From Streptomyces sp. HSG2 (GTDB lineage Bacteria; Actinomycetota; Actinomycetes; Streptomycetales; Streptomycetaceae): DNA of 64,000 nt. The translations under genes and the position numbers were made by a program. Shown here piece by piece: positions 46,394 through 54,496 of this stretch. Position 1 is the first letter of the stretch. The number at the start of each line of letters is the position of its first letter. The DNA lies in assembly GCF_016598575.1 (NCBI RefSeq), contig NZ_CP066801.1:186001-250000 (forward strand), given 5' to 3'. Under the pieces are notes generated by a model. The model was given only the letters and a program-made list of their open reading frames with translations. It made no database searches and was not told the DNA's origin.

Positions 46394-47145
46394 GCGAACA
46401 CCTCCAACAGGGCGAACGGCAGCAGCACCCCGGCACCGTTGGTGAGCACGGTCGCGCCGTCCAAGGTCGCGCGGCGGGTGCTCAGCGGATCGTCGGGCGA
46501 GCACGGGACGTCCGCCGGCGGCTCGTAGTCGTGAAAGCGGTGGCGCTGTCCGCGAGCGGCGAGCCGGGCCGCGAAGGCTGCGCGGGAGTGGATGTTCCAG
46601 CCGGGCATCCAGTCGTCGTCCTCGGCGCCGTCGGTTTGGCGCAGCCGGACCAGTACGTCGACGGGGAAGGGGTTGAAGGTGCCGAACAACAGCGCCCGCC
46701 CGCCCGGTTCCACCAGGTCCAAGACGTGGTCCAGCCAGGGATCGAGGGAGTCGAAGTGGCTGTGCAGGGTGAGCATCGTGACCGCGCTGTACTGCCGCTC
46801 GGGCAGCGTTCGGGCACGGCCCACGTCGCCGACAAAGAAGTCGGCCCCGGGTACGTGCCGGGCGGCGTGCTCGACCAGCGCGGGCAGCGCGTCGACCCCG
46901 GACAGGGTGGCGTGCGGGTGGCGGTCCGCTAGGTGGTGCAGGAAGGCGCCGTTGGCGCATCCGATGTCGAGGACGGAGGCACCCGGTCGGTCCAGGACCC
47001 CGCGCAGGCGGTCCGCGACGAAAGGGAAGTAGGGGCGCTCGTGGTCGGCGGGCGGGCGTTCCAGGTAGCGCAGGTCCAGGGGCCGGGTCCCGGTACCGGC
47101 GGCCGGCAGACCGACGGGGGCCAGCGGCGGCGGCGAAGTGCTCAC
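46390..47145 (-). CDS. SAM-dependent methyltransferase
   Basis: A 251-aa class I methyltransferase. Motif I is VLDIGCANGAFLHHLA (near 58-73), motif II SGVDALPALVEHAA, and post-motif LVEPGGRALLFGTFNPFP. The N-terminus is short and disordered (Pro-rich). The C-terminal part DWMPGWNIHSRAAFAARL is often seen in natural-product C- or O-methyltransferases. GTG start overlapping the stop of the YggS-like gene (GTGA). Substrate cannot be determined. Confidence 0.87.
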   Translation of the reverse strand: MSTSPPPLAPVGLPAAGTGTRPLDLRYLERPPADHERPYFPFVADRLRGVLDRPGASVLDIGCANGAFLHHLADRHPHATLSGVDALPALVEHAARHVPGADFFVGDVGRARTLPERQYSAVTMLTLHSHFDSLDPWLDHVLDLVEPGGRALLFGTFNPFPVDVLVRLRQTDGAEDDDWMPGWNIHSRAAFAARLAARGQRHRFHDYEPPADVPCSPDDPLSTRRATLDGATVLTNGAGVLLPFALLEVFA

Positions 47146-47987
47146 GCGGCACCGCCGGGCGGCGTCGCGTGCGTTTCCGTCGTCCGCCCGCTCGCCGGAC
47201 CGTACGTCTCCGAGTCGGCTCCGCCCGGCGGTGTCCCGCCCCTGGCGGGGTACGCCCGGCCACCCAACAGGGCGGAGCCGATCCGCACGTGGGTCGCACC
47301 CGCCGCGACGGCCTTCTCCAGGTCCCCGCTCATGCCGGCCGACACGGCGGTCGCCTCCGGGTGGTCGACGCGCAGCCGGGCGGCGAGTGCGGCCAACCGG
47401 TCGAAGGCCGCCTCGGCGGGTTCGCCGAGCGGGGCGACCGCCATGACCCCGGCAGGTCGCAGGCCCGGGGCGTCCGCGACCGCGTCGGCCAGGGCGGCGA
47501 GCCCGTCAGCGGGCACGCCGCCGCGGCGCGGGTCGCCGTCCAGGCTGACCTGGAGCAGGCAGGACAGGGTACGACCGGCGTTCAGGGCGCCCCGGGACAG
47601 CGCCGCCACCAGAGCGTGACGGTCCACCGAGTGCACGAGCGAGGCGTAGCGCGCCACCGAGGCGGCCTTGTTTCGCTGGAGCGAGCCGACGAAGTGCCAT
47701 TGCGGCGGCTCGGGGTGGCCGGCCAGGTCGGCCAGGTCGGCGGCCTTGGTGGCCGCTTCACGATCGTGGTTCTCGCCCAGGTGCCGGACGCCGAGCGCGT
47801 GCAGCATCCGGGCGTCCGCGGCGGGCCGGGTCTTGGTGACGGCGACCAGCGTGATCCCGCGCGGGTCGCGCCCGCACGAGGCGGCAGCCGACTCGACGCG
47901 GGCTGTCACGGCGCCGAGCGCGGCTTCGAGTTCGGCCCGGCGCGCGGCGGCCGGGAGGGCGGTGGGGTGGGCGGCCGTCGTGGTCAC
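47142..47987 (-). CDS. YggS/PLPBP-family pyridoxal-phosphate protein
   Basis: A 281-aa protein of the alanine-racemase-like TIM-barrel family without the racemase C-terminal domain. The PLP lysine is in TLVAVTKTRP, and LGENHDREAATK, WHFVGSLQRNK, HSVDRHALV, CLLQVSLDGDP and SAGMSGDLEKAVAAGATHVRIGSALLGGR follow in the family order. The usual member is about 230 aa; here a Gly/Thr/Pro-rich tail of about 40 residues is added. It starts at GTG 47987 with AAGGGA 8 nt upstream. Most family members are housekeeping PLP carriers, but a paralogue inside a biosynthetic operon may supply PLP to, or partner with, an amino-acid enzyme. The aminotransferase remnant just upstream would have been such a partner. 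Confidence 0.9.
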   Translation of the reverse strand: MTTTAAHPTALPAAARRAELEAALGAVTARVESAAASCGRDPRGITLVAVTKTRPAADARMLHALGVRHLGENHDREAATKAADLADLAGHPEPPQWHFVGSLQRNKAASVARYASLVHSVDRHALVAALSRGALNAGRTLSCLLQVSLDGDPRRGGVPADGLAALADAVADAPGLRPAGVMAVAPLGEPAEAAFDRLAALAARLRVDHPEATAVSAGMSGDLEKAVAAGATHVRIGSALLGGRAYPARGGTPPGGADSETYGPASGRTTETHATPPGGAA

Positions 47988-48359
47988 GGGTTCGTCCCTT
48001 CCGTACGGGGGTGGGTGTCGGGCGGCACGGGGAGAGGGGCGCGCCTGCGCGCCGCTTCCTCGAACACGGCCTCCGGCTCGCGGGACGTGAACCGGACGAA
48101 CGGGCCGCCCGGCTCCGGACCGCTGTGGAAGACCCGGTGAGGGATGGCCGCGATGTCGCGACCGGCGGGCAGGGCGTGGCAGAACTTCGGCCCCTCCCGC
48201 TCGCCCGGCCAACGACGTCGGCGCCGGCGAAGTACGTGCCGCGCGGGGTGGACGCGCGGGCAGGCCGCCGCCAGTTCGGCGGCTGCCGTGCAGCGCGTTC
48301 GGGGACTCGGGTCCGGTGTCGGCGAGCCGGAATCGGTGCCGGCGCCCCGGACCGCTCAC
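47986..48359 (-). pseudogene. Remnant of a class I/II aminotransferase (C-terminal fragment with frameshifts)
   Basis: No single frame carries a protein here, but conserved pieces appear in alternating frames: AAELAAACPRVHPAR, then GTYFAGADVVG in another frame, then back to EREGPKFCHALPAGRDIAA and PGGPFVRFTSREPEAVFEEA, ending at a TGA that overlaps the GTG of the YggS-like gene (GTGA). This order matches the C-terminus of kynurenine/methionine-type class I aminotransferases (RGTYF, then the FC and AAIP blocks, then VRF and a terminal helix). The N-terminal two-thirds, including the PLP lysine, are absent. A GTGA overlap with the flavoprotein stop at 48356 suggests the original start survives. 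Alternatives are sequencing error for the frameshifts, but the missing bulk of the gene argues for true decay. Confidence 0.55.
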
Positions 48360-49483
48360 CGCGCGCCCCGGACCGCGTCGGCGACGGCGAGCATCCGTGC
48401 CCCGGTGGCGGTGCGGCTCTCCCGGGTCTGCGCCTGCACGAGGTGGAAGGATGCCTCCGCCAACAGCCGGGCCGGCGGCGAACCGGCGGCGGCGCTGGCC
48501 CCGCCACCGGCCGCGACGCAGGCGGCGGCGGCCCGACAGGCCAGTTCCAGGGCGGCCGACCGGACCGCGAGGCGCTCCTCGGCGGCCTCGTGCGGCGGTA
48601 CCTCGTCCATCAGACGGTACGCGGCGGCCCGCAGCGCGTCCGCCTCGGCGGCGGTGCGCAGGCCCAGTTCGCGGTACTCGGCGCTCTGCGCGGCGTCGGT
48701 CAGGCAGGCGGTGGCGGCGGTGAGGGTGCCGAACACGCCGGGGTTGACGTTCGGGCGGCGCTCGGCGTCGGCGCGGCGCCACGCGGCGCCCGGGTGCAGG
48801 GCGACCACCCGGTCGGGTGCGACGGCGGTGCCGTCCAGTCGCGCCGACACCGTGCTGGTCGCTGCCATGCCCCACAGCCGCTGCGGGCGGACCTCGCCGA
48901 TCCCTGCTCGCTCGTCGCAGTCCAGCAGGGCGAACAGGACCCTGTCGTCGCGGGTGACCGCGCCCACCATGACCACGTCCGCGATCCCCCAGCCGGACAG
49001 CCAGGCCAGCCGGCCGTGCAGCCGCCAGCCCCGGCCGTCGCGGACGGCGGTGACGGCCGGCGGACCCGACCGACGCAGATGGGAGCTCGCGCCCGCGGCC
49101 AGCACACGGCCCGCCGCCATTGGTCCGGCCCAGCGCTCGCGAACCTCGGGGTCGGCGCTGCCCGCCACCTCGCGCAGCGGGTGGTGGTGCTGGGCCCACA
49201 CGCACCAGGTCGAGCCGTCCGCGGCGGCGATCGCCTCGGACACCTCGCGCTGGACCTGTGCGGGGGTGACCGGGGCGGCCGGCCGGTGGACTGCGGTGCC
49301 CAGGGCGCCGGCCGCGCCCAGGGCGTCGAGGTGGGAGCGCGGGACCCGGCCCACGGCGGTCGCGGCGGCGGCCGGGGCGAGCAGCTCGCGGGCCACCGCG
49401 CGGCCACGCACGACCACCGGGTCGTGGGCCGCGTCCGCGTGGCGGGCCGCGTCCGGCCGAAGATGCGCGGCGGGGGCGGTCAC
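48356..49483 (-). CDS. Acyl-CoA dehydrogenase-fold flavoprotein (dehydrogenase or flavin-dependent monooxygenase)
   Basis: A 375-aa protein with the acyl-CoA dehydrogenase layout: N-terminal helical domain, beta-domain segment (ASSHLRRSGPPAVTAVRDG, GWRLHGRLAWLSGWGIADVVMVGA) and C-terminal helical bundle. STWCVWAQHHHPLREVA and LWGMAATSTVSARLDG fit this fold. The catalytic Glu of true acyl-CoA dehydrogenases cannot be placed confidently. Members of this fold also act as two-component hydroxylases and nitrososynthases; the flavin reductase in the same operon favours that reading. GTG start at 49483 with AAAGGATGG upstream. The IS110 element lies immediately upstream, so its transcription probably depends on read-through or an IS-borne promoter. 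Confidence 0.75.
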   Translation of the reverse strand: MTAPAAHLRPDAARHADAAHDPVVVRGRAVARELLAPAAAATAVGRVPRSHLDALGAAGALGTAVHRPAAPVTPAQVQREVSEAIAAADGSTWCVWAQHHHPLREVAGSADPEVRERWAGPMAAGRVLAAGASSHLRRSGPPAVTAVRDGRGWRLHGRLAWLSGWGIADVVMVGAVTRDDRVLFALLDCDERAGIGEVRPQRLWGMAATSTVSARLDGTAVAPDRVVALHPGAAWRRADAERRPNVNPGVFGTLTAATACLTDAAQSAEYRELGLRTAAEADALRAAAYRLMDEVPPHEAAEERLAVRSAALELACRAAAACVAAGGGASAAAGSPPARLLAEASFHLVQAQTRESRTATGARMLAVADAVRGAR

Positions 49484-49499
49484 TGGTCCACCATCCTTT

Positions 49500-49716
49500 C
49501 TGCGGGATCCAGTTGGATGCTCGTGGTCGGATGCCGGTGAGAGCCGGGGTGACGGCCTGGGGTGGTGGCTCGGCGAGAGCCCCGACGACACTGCCGCCCC
49601 CGGCTTTCGCGGAGCTGTCGACCGGCGACAGAGGGACGCGCCGCAGAGCGCCGGTCAGTGACCGCCGGGGGACAGGCTCCGTCACCGGCCTGTCGCTGAC
49701 AGGCCCAAGGAAGGCT
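49500..49716 (+). ncRNA. Noncoding left end of IS110, candidate bridge RNA region
   Basis: The 217 bp upstream of the transposase start have no convincing coding frame. They contain several hairpins, including a GGCTC/GAGCC stem near 49586 and a perfect 8-bp stem with 3-nt loop at 49687-49705 directly before the Shine-Dalgarno AAGGAAGG. In IS110-group elements the left noncoding end encodes the bridge RNA that guides recombination. Position and size fit, but I have not identified target- and donor-binding loops. Confidence 0.35.
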
Positions 49717-50961
49717 GTGGCACTGCCCGAGAGCGCGTACCACGTCGGGATCGACTGGGGATCGGCCGAGCACGCGGTGTGCGTCCTGACCGAAGCCGGC
49801 CGCCCCAAGACCCGGTTCACGATCAGCCACACCGCCGCCGAGTCCGCCGACCTGGCCCGCCGCCTGGCCAGGCTGGGTGCCGCCGAGGACATACCCGCGG
49901 CCATCGAGCGGCCGGACGGGCGCCTGGTGGACGGGCTGCTGGAGGCCGGGCAACCGGTGGTGCCGGTGAAGTCCAACGCCATCAAGGCGTGGCGGGACGT
50001 CGAGGTGCTGTCCGGCGCGAAGTCCGACCCCGGGGACGCGATGGTGATCGCCGAGTACCTGCGGCTGCGGCACCACAAGCTCGGCCCGGGCCACCCGTTC
50101 TCCGACCAGACCAAGGCCCTGCGGACCGTGGTCCGCACCCGCGACGACGTGGTCCGGCAGCCGGTGATGGCCACCAACATGCTCTCCGCGCTGCTGGATG
50201 CCTTCTGGCCGGGTGTGAAGGCCCTGTTCAAGGATATGGAGTCGCCGATCGCGCTGGAGTTCCCGACCCGCTACCCGACCCCGGCCTCCGCCGCGGCCTT
50301 GGGCGAGAAGCGCATGGCCGCGTGCTGCGCCAAGCACGGCCGCTCGGGCCGGCGCACGGCCGAGGAACTCGTCAGCTGCCTGCGAGCGGCCCCGCCCGGC
50401 GTCACGGCCGAGCACCACGCCGAGGCGGGCCGGGACGCCGTCATGGCTCTGGTCGCTGTGCCGCGGACGCCGGCAGGCGTCAAGAAGGACCTCGACCGGT
50501 CGGTCGACGCCCACCTCGGCCGGCATCCCGACGGCCGGATCTTCGCCTCGCTGCCCAGGGCCGGGCGCGTCAACGCCGCCCAGACGCTCGCCGAGTGGGG
50601 CGACTCCCTCGACGCCTACGACAGCCCGGACGTCGTGTCCGCTTTCGCCGGCGTCGCTCCGGTCGCCAAGGGATCCGGACGCGTGCGCGGGGTCTGCTAT
50701 CGCTGGGCCTGCAACGAACGCCTCCGCCAGGCCATCACGACCTTCGCGGACAACAGCCGCCACGAGAGCGCCTGGGCGGCCGACATCCACCACCGGGCCC
50801 GAGGCCGCGGGATGGACCACCCGCACGCGACCCGCCTCCTGGCCCGAGCATGGGTCCGCGTGTTCCACCGCTGCCGGCTCGACCACGAGCCCTACGACCC
50901 CGCCCGACACGGCGCGGCACAACACTTCCTGCCCCAGCCCGAGTGGGTTCAAGCGGTCTGA
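49717..50961 (+). CDS. IS110-family transposase (DEDD RuvC-like plus Tnp_20 serine domain)
   Basis: A 414-aa transposase. The N-terminal RuvC-like domain starts YHVGIDWGSAEHAV with the first Asp, followed by a Glu in AAIERPDGRLVDGLLEAG and Asp residues in SGAKSDPGDAMVIAEYLRLR. The C-terminal Tnp_20 domain follows (RIFASLPRAGRVNAAQTLAEWG, SPDVVSAFAGVAPVAKGSGR), with the conserved Ser expected there. Length is normal and no frameshift is seen, so it could be active. I chose GTG 49717 because AAGGAAGG precedes it by 2-3 nt; the longer open frame starting at 49513 lies in the noncoding left end. Confidence 0.93.
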   Translation: MALPESAYHVGIDWGSAEHAVCVLTEAGRPKTRFTISHTAAESADLARRLARLGAAEDIPAAIERPDGRLVDGLLEAGQPVVPVKSNAIKAWRDVEVLSGAKSDPGDAMVIAEYLRLRHHKLGPGHPFSDQTKALRTVVRTRDDVVRQPVMATNMLSALLDAFWPGVKALFKDMESPIALEFPTRYPTPASAAALGEKRMAACCAKHGRSGRRTAEELVSCLRAAPPGVTAEHHAEAGRDAVMALVAVPRTPAGVKKDLDRSVDAHLGRHPDGRIFASLPRAGRVNAAQTLAEWGDSLDAYDSPDVVSAFAGVAPVAKGSGRVRGVCYRWACNERLRQAITTFADNSRHESAWAADIHHRARGRGMDHPHATRLLARAWVRVFHRCRLDHEPYDPARHGAAQHFLPQPEWVQAV

Positions 50962-50978
50962 GGTTGACGCAGGGGGTG

Positions 50979-52373
50979 TCATCGGGCGTCCGCCGCGGTG
51001 GGCGCGGGCACGTCCAGCCAGGAGGTACCGCCGGCCCGGCGGTAGGCGACATGGCCGGGCCAGTCGCGGTCCTCCCAGACCCCGTGGTTGTCCAGGATCA
51101 GCAGCTGCCGCTCGCGCGGCTCGTCGAGCAGCGCGAGGTACGGCTCGCCGCGGAACTCCGGGTGGTCGGGGACGACCAGGACGGTCGATGCCTTCCGGAA
51201 GGCGTCGGCCAAGTCGGTGGCGGCCGTGCCGGGCCCGAGCAGCGCGTCGATCTCGGCGGCGCTGTACATCGGGTCGTACACGCTGAACTCCGTTCCCAGC
51301 CTGCGCAGTTCCTCCGTGATGGCGACGGCGGGGCTGAGCGTGGCGACCTTGATGCCGCCCTTGTAGGCGAGTCCCAGGACCAGGACCCGGCCGCGCGGGG
51401 CGACCGCCTCCGCGACCAGGCCACGCATCCGCGTGTCGGTGTCCACCGCCTCGCTGAGCAGCGACAGCCGGGTGGCGTCGACGGCGCCCCGCAGCAGGTA
51501 GCGGCTGGAGAGCGGGATGCAATAGCCACCGGTGCCGAAGCTCGGGTGGAAGGTCCCGATGTTCCACTTGGTGCCCGCCAACCGCAGCACCTCCACCATG
51601 TCCACGTGCGTGTACGCCAGGCTCAGCTGGTTGGCGAGGGTGATCTCCACGTGCCGGTAGGCGTTCTCGACGCACTTGACCAGCTCGCCCTCGACGTGGC
51701 TGGGAGCCCGGTGCAGGGTGTCGCACATGAGTTCCAGCACGTCCCGGGCGGCGTCGGCGGAACGCGCCCCCACGCCGCAGTAGATCCGGTCCAGGTCCCG
51801 CAGCCCGTAGCCCTCCGCGAGGAACCAGTCGCGGCGCGGGGCCAGCGCCAGCAGCAGGTCGGTGTCCGGCTCCAGGCCGGCCGAGGTGGCGATCGGGAGC
51901 AGCAGTTCCTCGACCGTCCCCGGGGTCAGCGTCGACTCGACGACCACCAGCGGGGGGCGCTCGGGCCGTCGGGCCGCAGTGTCCTCGACGATCGCGGCGA
52001 ACACCTCGACCAGGGCCCCGGAGTAGGGCTCCGCCTCGCGTTCGGTGGGCACGGCGACGAAGTGCACGGCGACATCCTCGGCCAGGGCGCGGGCCCGGTC
52101 GGAGGTCACCGGCGCGGCGGGCCCGGCCGGTCCGGCCGCGTCGGCGCCGCGCTGCTCGACCCGGTCGGGGTCGACGTCGTAGCCGACGACGGCTACTCCC
52201 TCGGCGCGCAGCGCCTCGACGGTGGACCAACCGATGTGCCCCAGGCCCCAGACGCAGGCGGCGGCGCGTCCGGCCGCCAGCTCCGCACGGTGGTCGTGGC
52301 GGGTGACGGGGACGGCGGGGCCTGCGGCCGGTGCGGTCGCGGCCCAGGTCGGCTCGGTGGTCAGTGATGTCAC
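50979..52373 (-). CDS. UDP-glucose/GDP-mannose dehydrogenase family nucleotide-sugar dehydrogenase
   Basis: A 464-aa NAD-dependent enzyme that oxidises a nucleotide sugar C6-OH to a carboxylate in two steps. The NAD site is VWGLGHIGWSTVEALRAEG (after a 35-residue N-terminal extension), then the family helix VKCVENAYRHVEITLANQLS and catalytic Cys in FGTGGYCIPLSSRYL. The C-terminal domain has VLVLGLAYKGGIKV. GGYCIP is closer to the UDP-HexNAc dehydrogenase style (GGHCIP) than to UDP-glucose dehydrogenase (GGSCFPKD), so a HexNAc-uronate is plausible. GTG start at 52373 with GAAGGAG 7 nt upstream, 33 nt after the LmbE-like stop. The deacetylase next door and the downstream acyltransferase-like protein support an amino-uronic acid branch; this is inference. 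Confidence 0.9.
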   Translation of the reverse strand: MTSLTTEPTWAATAPAAGPAVPVTRHDHRAELAAGRAAACVWGLGHIGWSTVEALRAEGVAVVGYDVDPDRVEQRGADAAGPAGPAAPVTSDRARALAEDVAVHFVAVPTEREAEPYSGALVEVFAAIVEDTAARRPERPPLVVVESTLTPGTVEELLLPIATSAGLEPDTDLLLALAPRRDWFLAEGYGLRDLDRIYCGVGARSADAARDVLELMCDTLHRAPSHVEGELVKCVENAYRHVEITLANQLSLAYTHVDMVEVLRLAGTKWNIGTFHPSFGTGGYCIPLSSRYLLRGAVDATRLSLLSEAVDTDTRMRGLVAEAVAPRGRVLVLGLAYKGGIKVATLSPAVAITEELRRLGTEFSVYDPMYSAAEIDALLGPGTAATDLADAFRKASTVLVVPDHPEFRGEPYLALLDEPRERQLLILDNHGVWEDRDWPGHVAYRRAGGTSWLDVPAPTAADAR

Positions 52374-52406
52374 GGCGTGACTCCTTCGGTGGGAAGGACC
52401 GGGCGC

Positions 52407-53072
52407 TCAGAGGAGCGGACGGCCGGGGGTGAGGCGATGGCGTACGAGGCGCAGTCCTTCGGCGGCGTCCAGCCCCACGGCGGCCCCCCGCGCCCGGTCG
52501 AACAGCTCGACCGTGTCGGTGTCCAGGGGGCGGAACCCCTGTCCGGGGTAGCGGTAGCAGGCCAGTGCCTCCGCCTTGCGGGCGAGTTGGTCGGCGGTGG
52601 GGACGTAGAGGTGGGGCACGAACTGCGCGTGCCGCACAGTGCGGTGCTCGTTGGGGCCGAACTGCGCCAGCGCGGCGTGCGGCCAGCGGCGGGAGGAGGC
52701 GACGACCGCCCGGGCCACTCGGACGTGGTCGCCGTGCGAGTCGCCATCCCAGTGGCTGATGACGGTCTCGGGGTCTGTCCGCGCCACCAAGTCGTCGACC
52801 AGAGCGACCGCCTGGTACTCCGGCAGGTCCTCGACCTGGTCGTGGTGCCCGTCGCCGAGCCAGTGCAGCCGGTGTCCCAGGATGTCGGCGGAGGCCTCGG
52901 CGGCGGCGACGCGCCGACGGCGGCGCCCGCGGTCGGCACCGTCGGCCTTCTCGGAGACGGTGAACAGGGCCACCGTCACCTGCGCTCCGCCGTCGGTGAG
53001 ACGGGCGATGGTGCCGCCCAGGGCGAGTTCGGCGTCGTCCGGGTGGGCCGCGACGATCAGGACGCGGGTCAC
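52407..53072 (-). CDS. LmbE/MshB/PIG-L-family deacetylase
   Basis: A 221-aa zinc-dependent de-N-acetylase. The metal motif AAHPDDAEL (His, Asp, Asp) is at residues 8-16, and the third ligand His lies in HWDGDSHGDHVRVA. The family removes N-acetyl from GlcNAc-type substrates, as in mycothiol, glycopeptide or lincosamide pathways. GTG start overlapping the pentapeptide gene stop (GTGA). Next to a nucleotide-sugar dehydrogenase it probably acts on an N-acetyl amino sugar intermediate. Confidence 0.92.
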   Translation of the reverse strand: MTRVLIVAAHPDDAELALGGTIARLTDGGAQVTVALFTVSEKADGADRGRRRRRVAAAEASADILGHRLHWLGDGHHDQVEDLPEYQAVALVDDLVARTDPETVISHWDGDSHGDHVRVARAVVASSRRWPHAALAQFGPNEHRTVRHAQFVPHLYVPTADQLARKAEALACYRYPGQGFRPLDTDTVELFDRARGAAVGLDAAEGLRLVRHRLTPGRPLL

Positions 53073-54496
53073 GTCGAGCCCTTGCGGCCGACGGCGAGCG
53101 CGGCCTCGAAGTGCCCCAGGAAGGAGCCGAACTCCGCGGCGGCCGGGCCGCCCGCCCGCTCCAGGGCCTCGCGCAGGCCCGGGCAGCGGTCGGCGAACAC
53201 CGGGGCGCGCACCCCGGTCAGGTCGGCGCCGCGGACCGGGACCTTGACCCAGGTCGACTGGTACATCCCGGCGCCCGTCAGCTTGGCGCCGCTGAGGTCC
53301 GACTGGCTGAAGCGGCTGTACGCGCAGTTCGCGCCTCGCAGGTCCGCGTCCCGCAGGTCGGCGGCGAGGTAAGCCTGGACCAGGGTGGCGTTCTCCAGTA
53401 CGGCGCCGCGCAGGCTCATGGCGCGCGGCGGGTCGCCGGTCAGCATGGCCCGGTAGAGGTTGGCGCCGCGCAGGTTGGCCTCGGTGAGCCGGACGTCTCG
53501 GGCGCTCAGGCAACGGCCGGTGAAGCCGGCCAGGTCGGCGCCGCTCAGGTCGCTCTCGACGAGGTGCAGGTTCTCTCCGTGCCCGCCGCGCAGCACCGCG
53601 CCCCGCAGGCTGCTGGAGGCCACCGACCCGCCGGTCAGGTGGACCTCGGCCAGGAGCGCGCCGGGCAGGTCGCAGCGGCTGATCCGGGCGCCGCTGAGGT
53701 CGGCCCGGGTCAGTTCGGAGCCGGTCAGCACGGTCTCGGTGAAGTCGGCGTCGCGGGCGGCCAGTCCGGTGGCCTGGAGCCCGTCGGCCCGGACCTCGGA
53801 CAGCCGCAGCCCCGGCAGGGACGCCCCGGCCAGCACCAGACCGTCCGCGGCGGTCAGGCGCTGGAGGACCATCCCCTTGCCGCTCGCTCCGCGCAGCGAG
53901 GTCTCGTGCAGGGAGGACTTGGTGACGGTGAGCTGGTCGACCAGCGCGCCGTCGAGAACGGCGTGGTTCAGCAGGCACTCGTTGACCAGGGCGCCTTGGA
54001 GATTGGCGGCCCGCGCCGAACCGTCCGACAGGTCGCACTGGTAGAAGAAGGAGCCCGCCAGGTGGGCGCCGTCGAGGTGGGCGCCGCGCATGCCGCACCC
54101 GTGGAAGAGCGAGCCGGTGGCGTCCCGCAGGCCGGTGAGGTCCGCGCCGTCGAAGGCGCAGGTCTGCGCAGCCAGCGCGTGCACGTACGCCGAGCGCAGG
54201 CTGGCGCCCCGGAGGTCGGTGCGCTCCATGCCGGGGCAGACCATGGTGACTTCGGACAGGTCGGCCGAGACCAGCCGGGTGCCGTGCAGCACGGCCCGGT
54301 TCAGGGTCGCGCGACGCAGGTCGGTCCCGTTCAGGTCGAGGCCGGTGAGGTCCGCCTCGGTGAGGTCCAGGCCGCGGCCGGTGGTGTCGATCAGGTGCTG
54401 GGTGGTCTCCGACAGCTCCTTGAGCAGCGTGGTGCGGTCGGTGCCGGTGGTCCCGGCGAGGCGGGTCAGCAGACCCGTGTGCGTGCTGTCGCTCAT
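53069..54496 (-). CDS. Large pentapeptide-repeat protein
   Basis: A 475-aa protein. After about 55 residues it is nearly all pentapeptide repeats of the A(D/N)LxX type, for example ADLTGLDLNGTDLRRATL, ADLSGARISRCDLPGALL and ANLRGANLYRAML, which fold into a right-handed quadrilateral beta-helix. No enzyme motif is visible. Smaller relatives (MfpA, Qnr, McbG, AlbG) mimic DNA and protect gyrase, and pentapeptide proteins in antibiotic clusters often give self-resistance. At roughly twice that size it could equally be a scaffold. It is coupled by ATGA and GTGA overlaps on both sides. A self-protection role is inference. Confidence 0.9.
   Translation of the reverse strand: MSDSTHTGLLTRLAGTTGTDRTTLLKELSETTQHLIDTTGRGLDLTEADLTGLDLNGTDLRRATLNRAVLHGTRLVSADLSEVTMVCPGMERTDLRGASLRSAYVHALAAQTCAFDGADLTGLRDATGSLFHGCGMRGAHLDGAHLAGSFFYQCDLSDGSARAANLQGALVNECLLNHAVLDGALVDQLTVTKSSLHETSLRGASGKGMVLQRLTAADGLVLAGASLPGLRLSEVRADGLQATGLAARDADFTETVLTGSELTRADLSGARISRCDLPGALLAEVHLTGGSVASSSLRGAVLRGGHGENLHLVESDLSGADLAGFTGRCLSARDVRLTEANLRGANLYRAMLTGDPPRAMSLRGAVLENATLVQAYLAADLRDADLRGANCAYSRFSQSDLSGAKLTGAGMYQSTWVKVPVRGADLTGVRAPVFADRCPGLREALERAGGPAAAEFGSFLGHFEAALAVGRKGST

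Larger units (their letters stand above)
49490..50978 (+). mobile_element. IS110-family insertion sequence inside the cluster 2 operon
   Basis: A DEDD transposase gene with about 230 bp of upstream noncoding sequence, inserted in opposite orientation between the nucleotide-sugar dehydrogenase and the flavoprotein genes. Every other junction in this operon overlaps or has 33 bp or less, except the one holding the decayed aminotransferase, so the 1.5-kb interruption is plainly secondary. IS110 elements lack obvious terminal inverted repeats, so the borders are estimated from the neighbouring genes. The right edge falls almost exactly at the stop codon of the dehydrogenase gene (GACGCAGGGGGTGTCA). 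Confidence 0.75.

Noticed and set aside
49513..49716. N-terminal extension of the IS110 transposase
   Set aside because: The DEDD domain normally starts within a few residues of YHVGIDWG; GTG 49717 has a good Shine-Dalgarno and the upstream part is structured noncoding DNA.
47142..50231. Minus-strand open frame of 1029 codons spanning several genes and the IS110 element
   Set aside because: Only its end (47142-47987) is the YggS-like gene; upstream the frame is a shadow of the flavoprotein and transposase genes, and a GTG with a Shine-Dalgarno marks the real start.
52377..53372. Plus-strand open frame opposite the LmbE and pentapeptide genes
   Set aside because: The minus strand carries clear family motifs in coupled genes; the plus frame has none.
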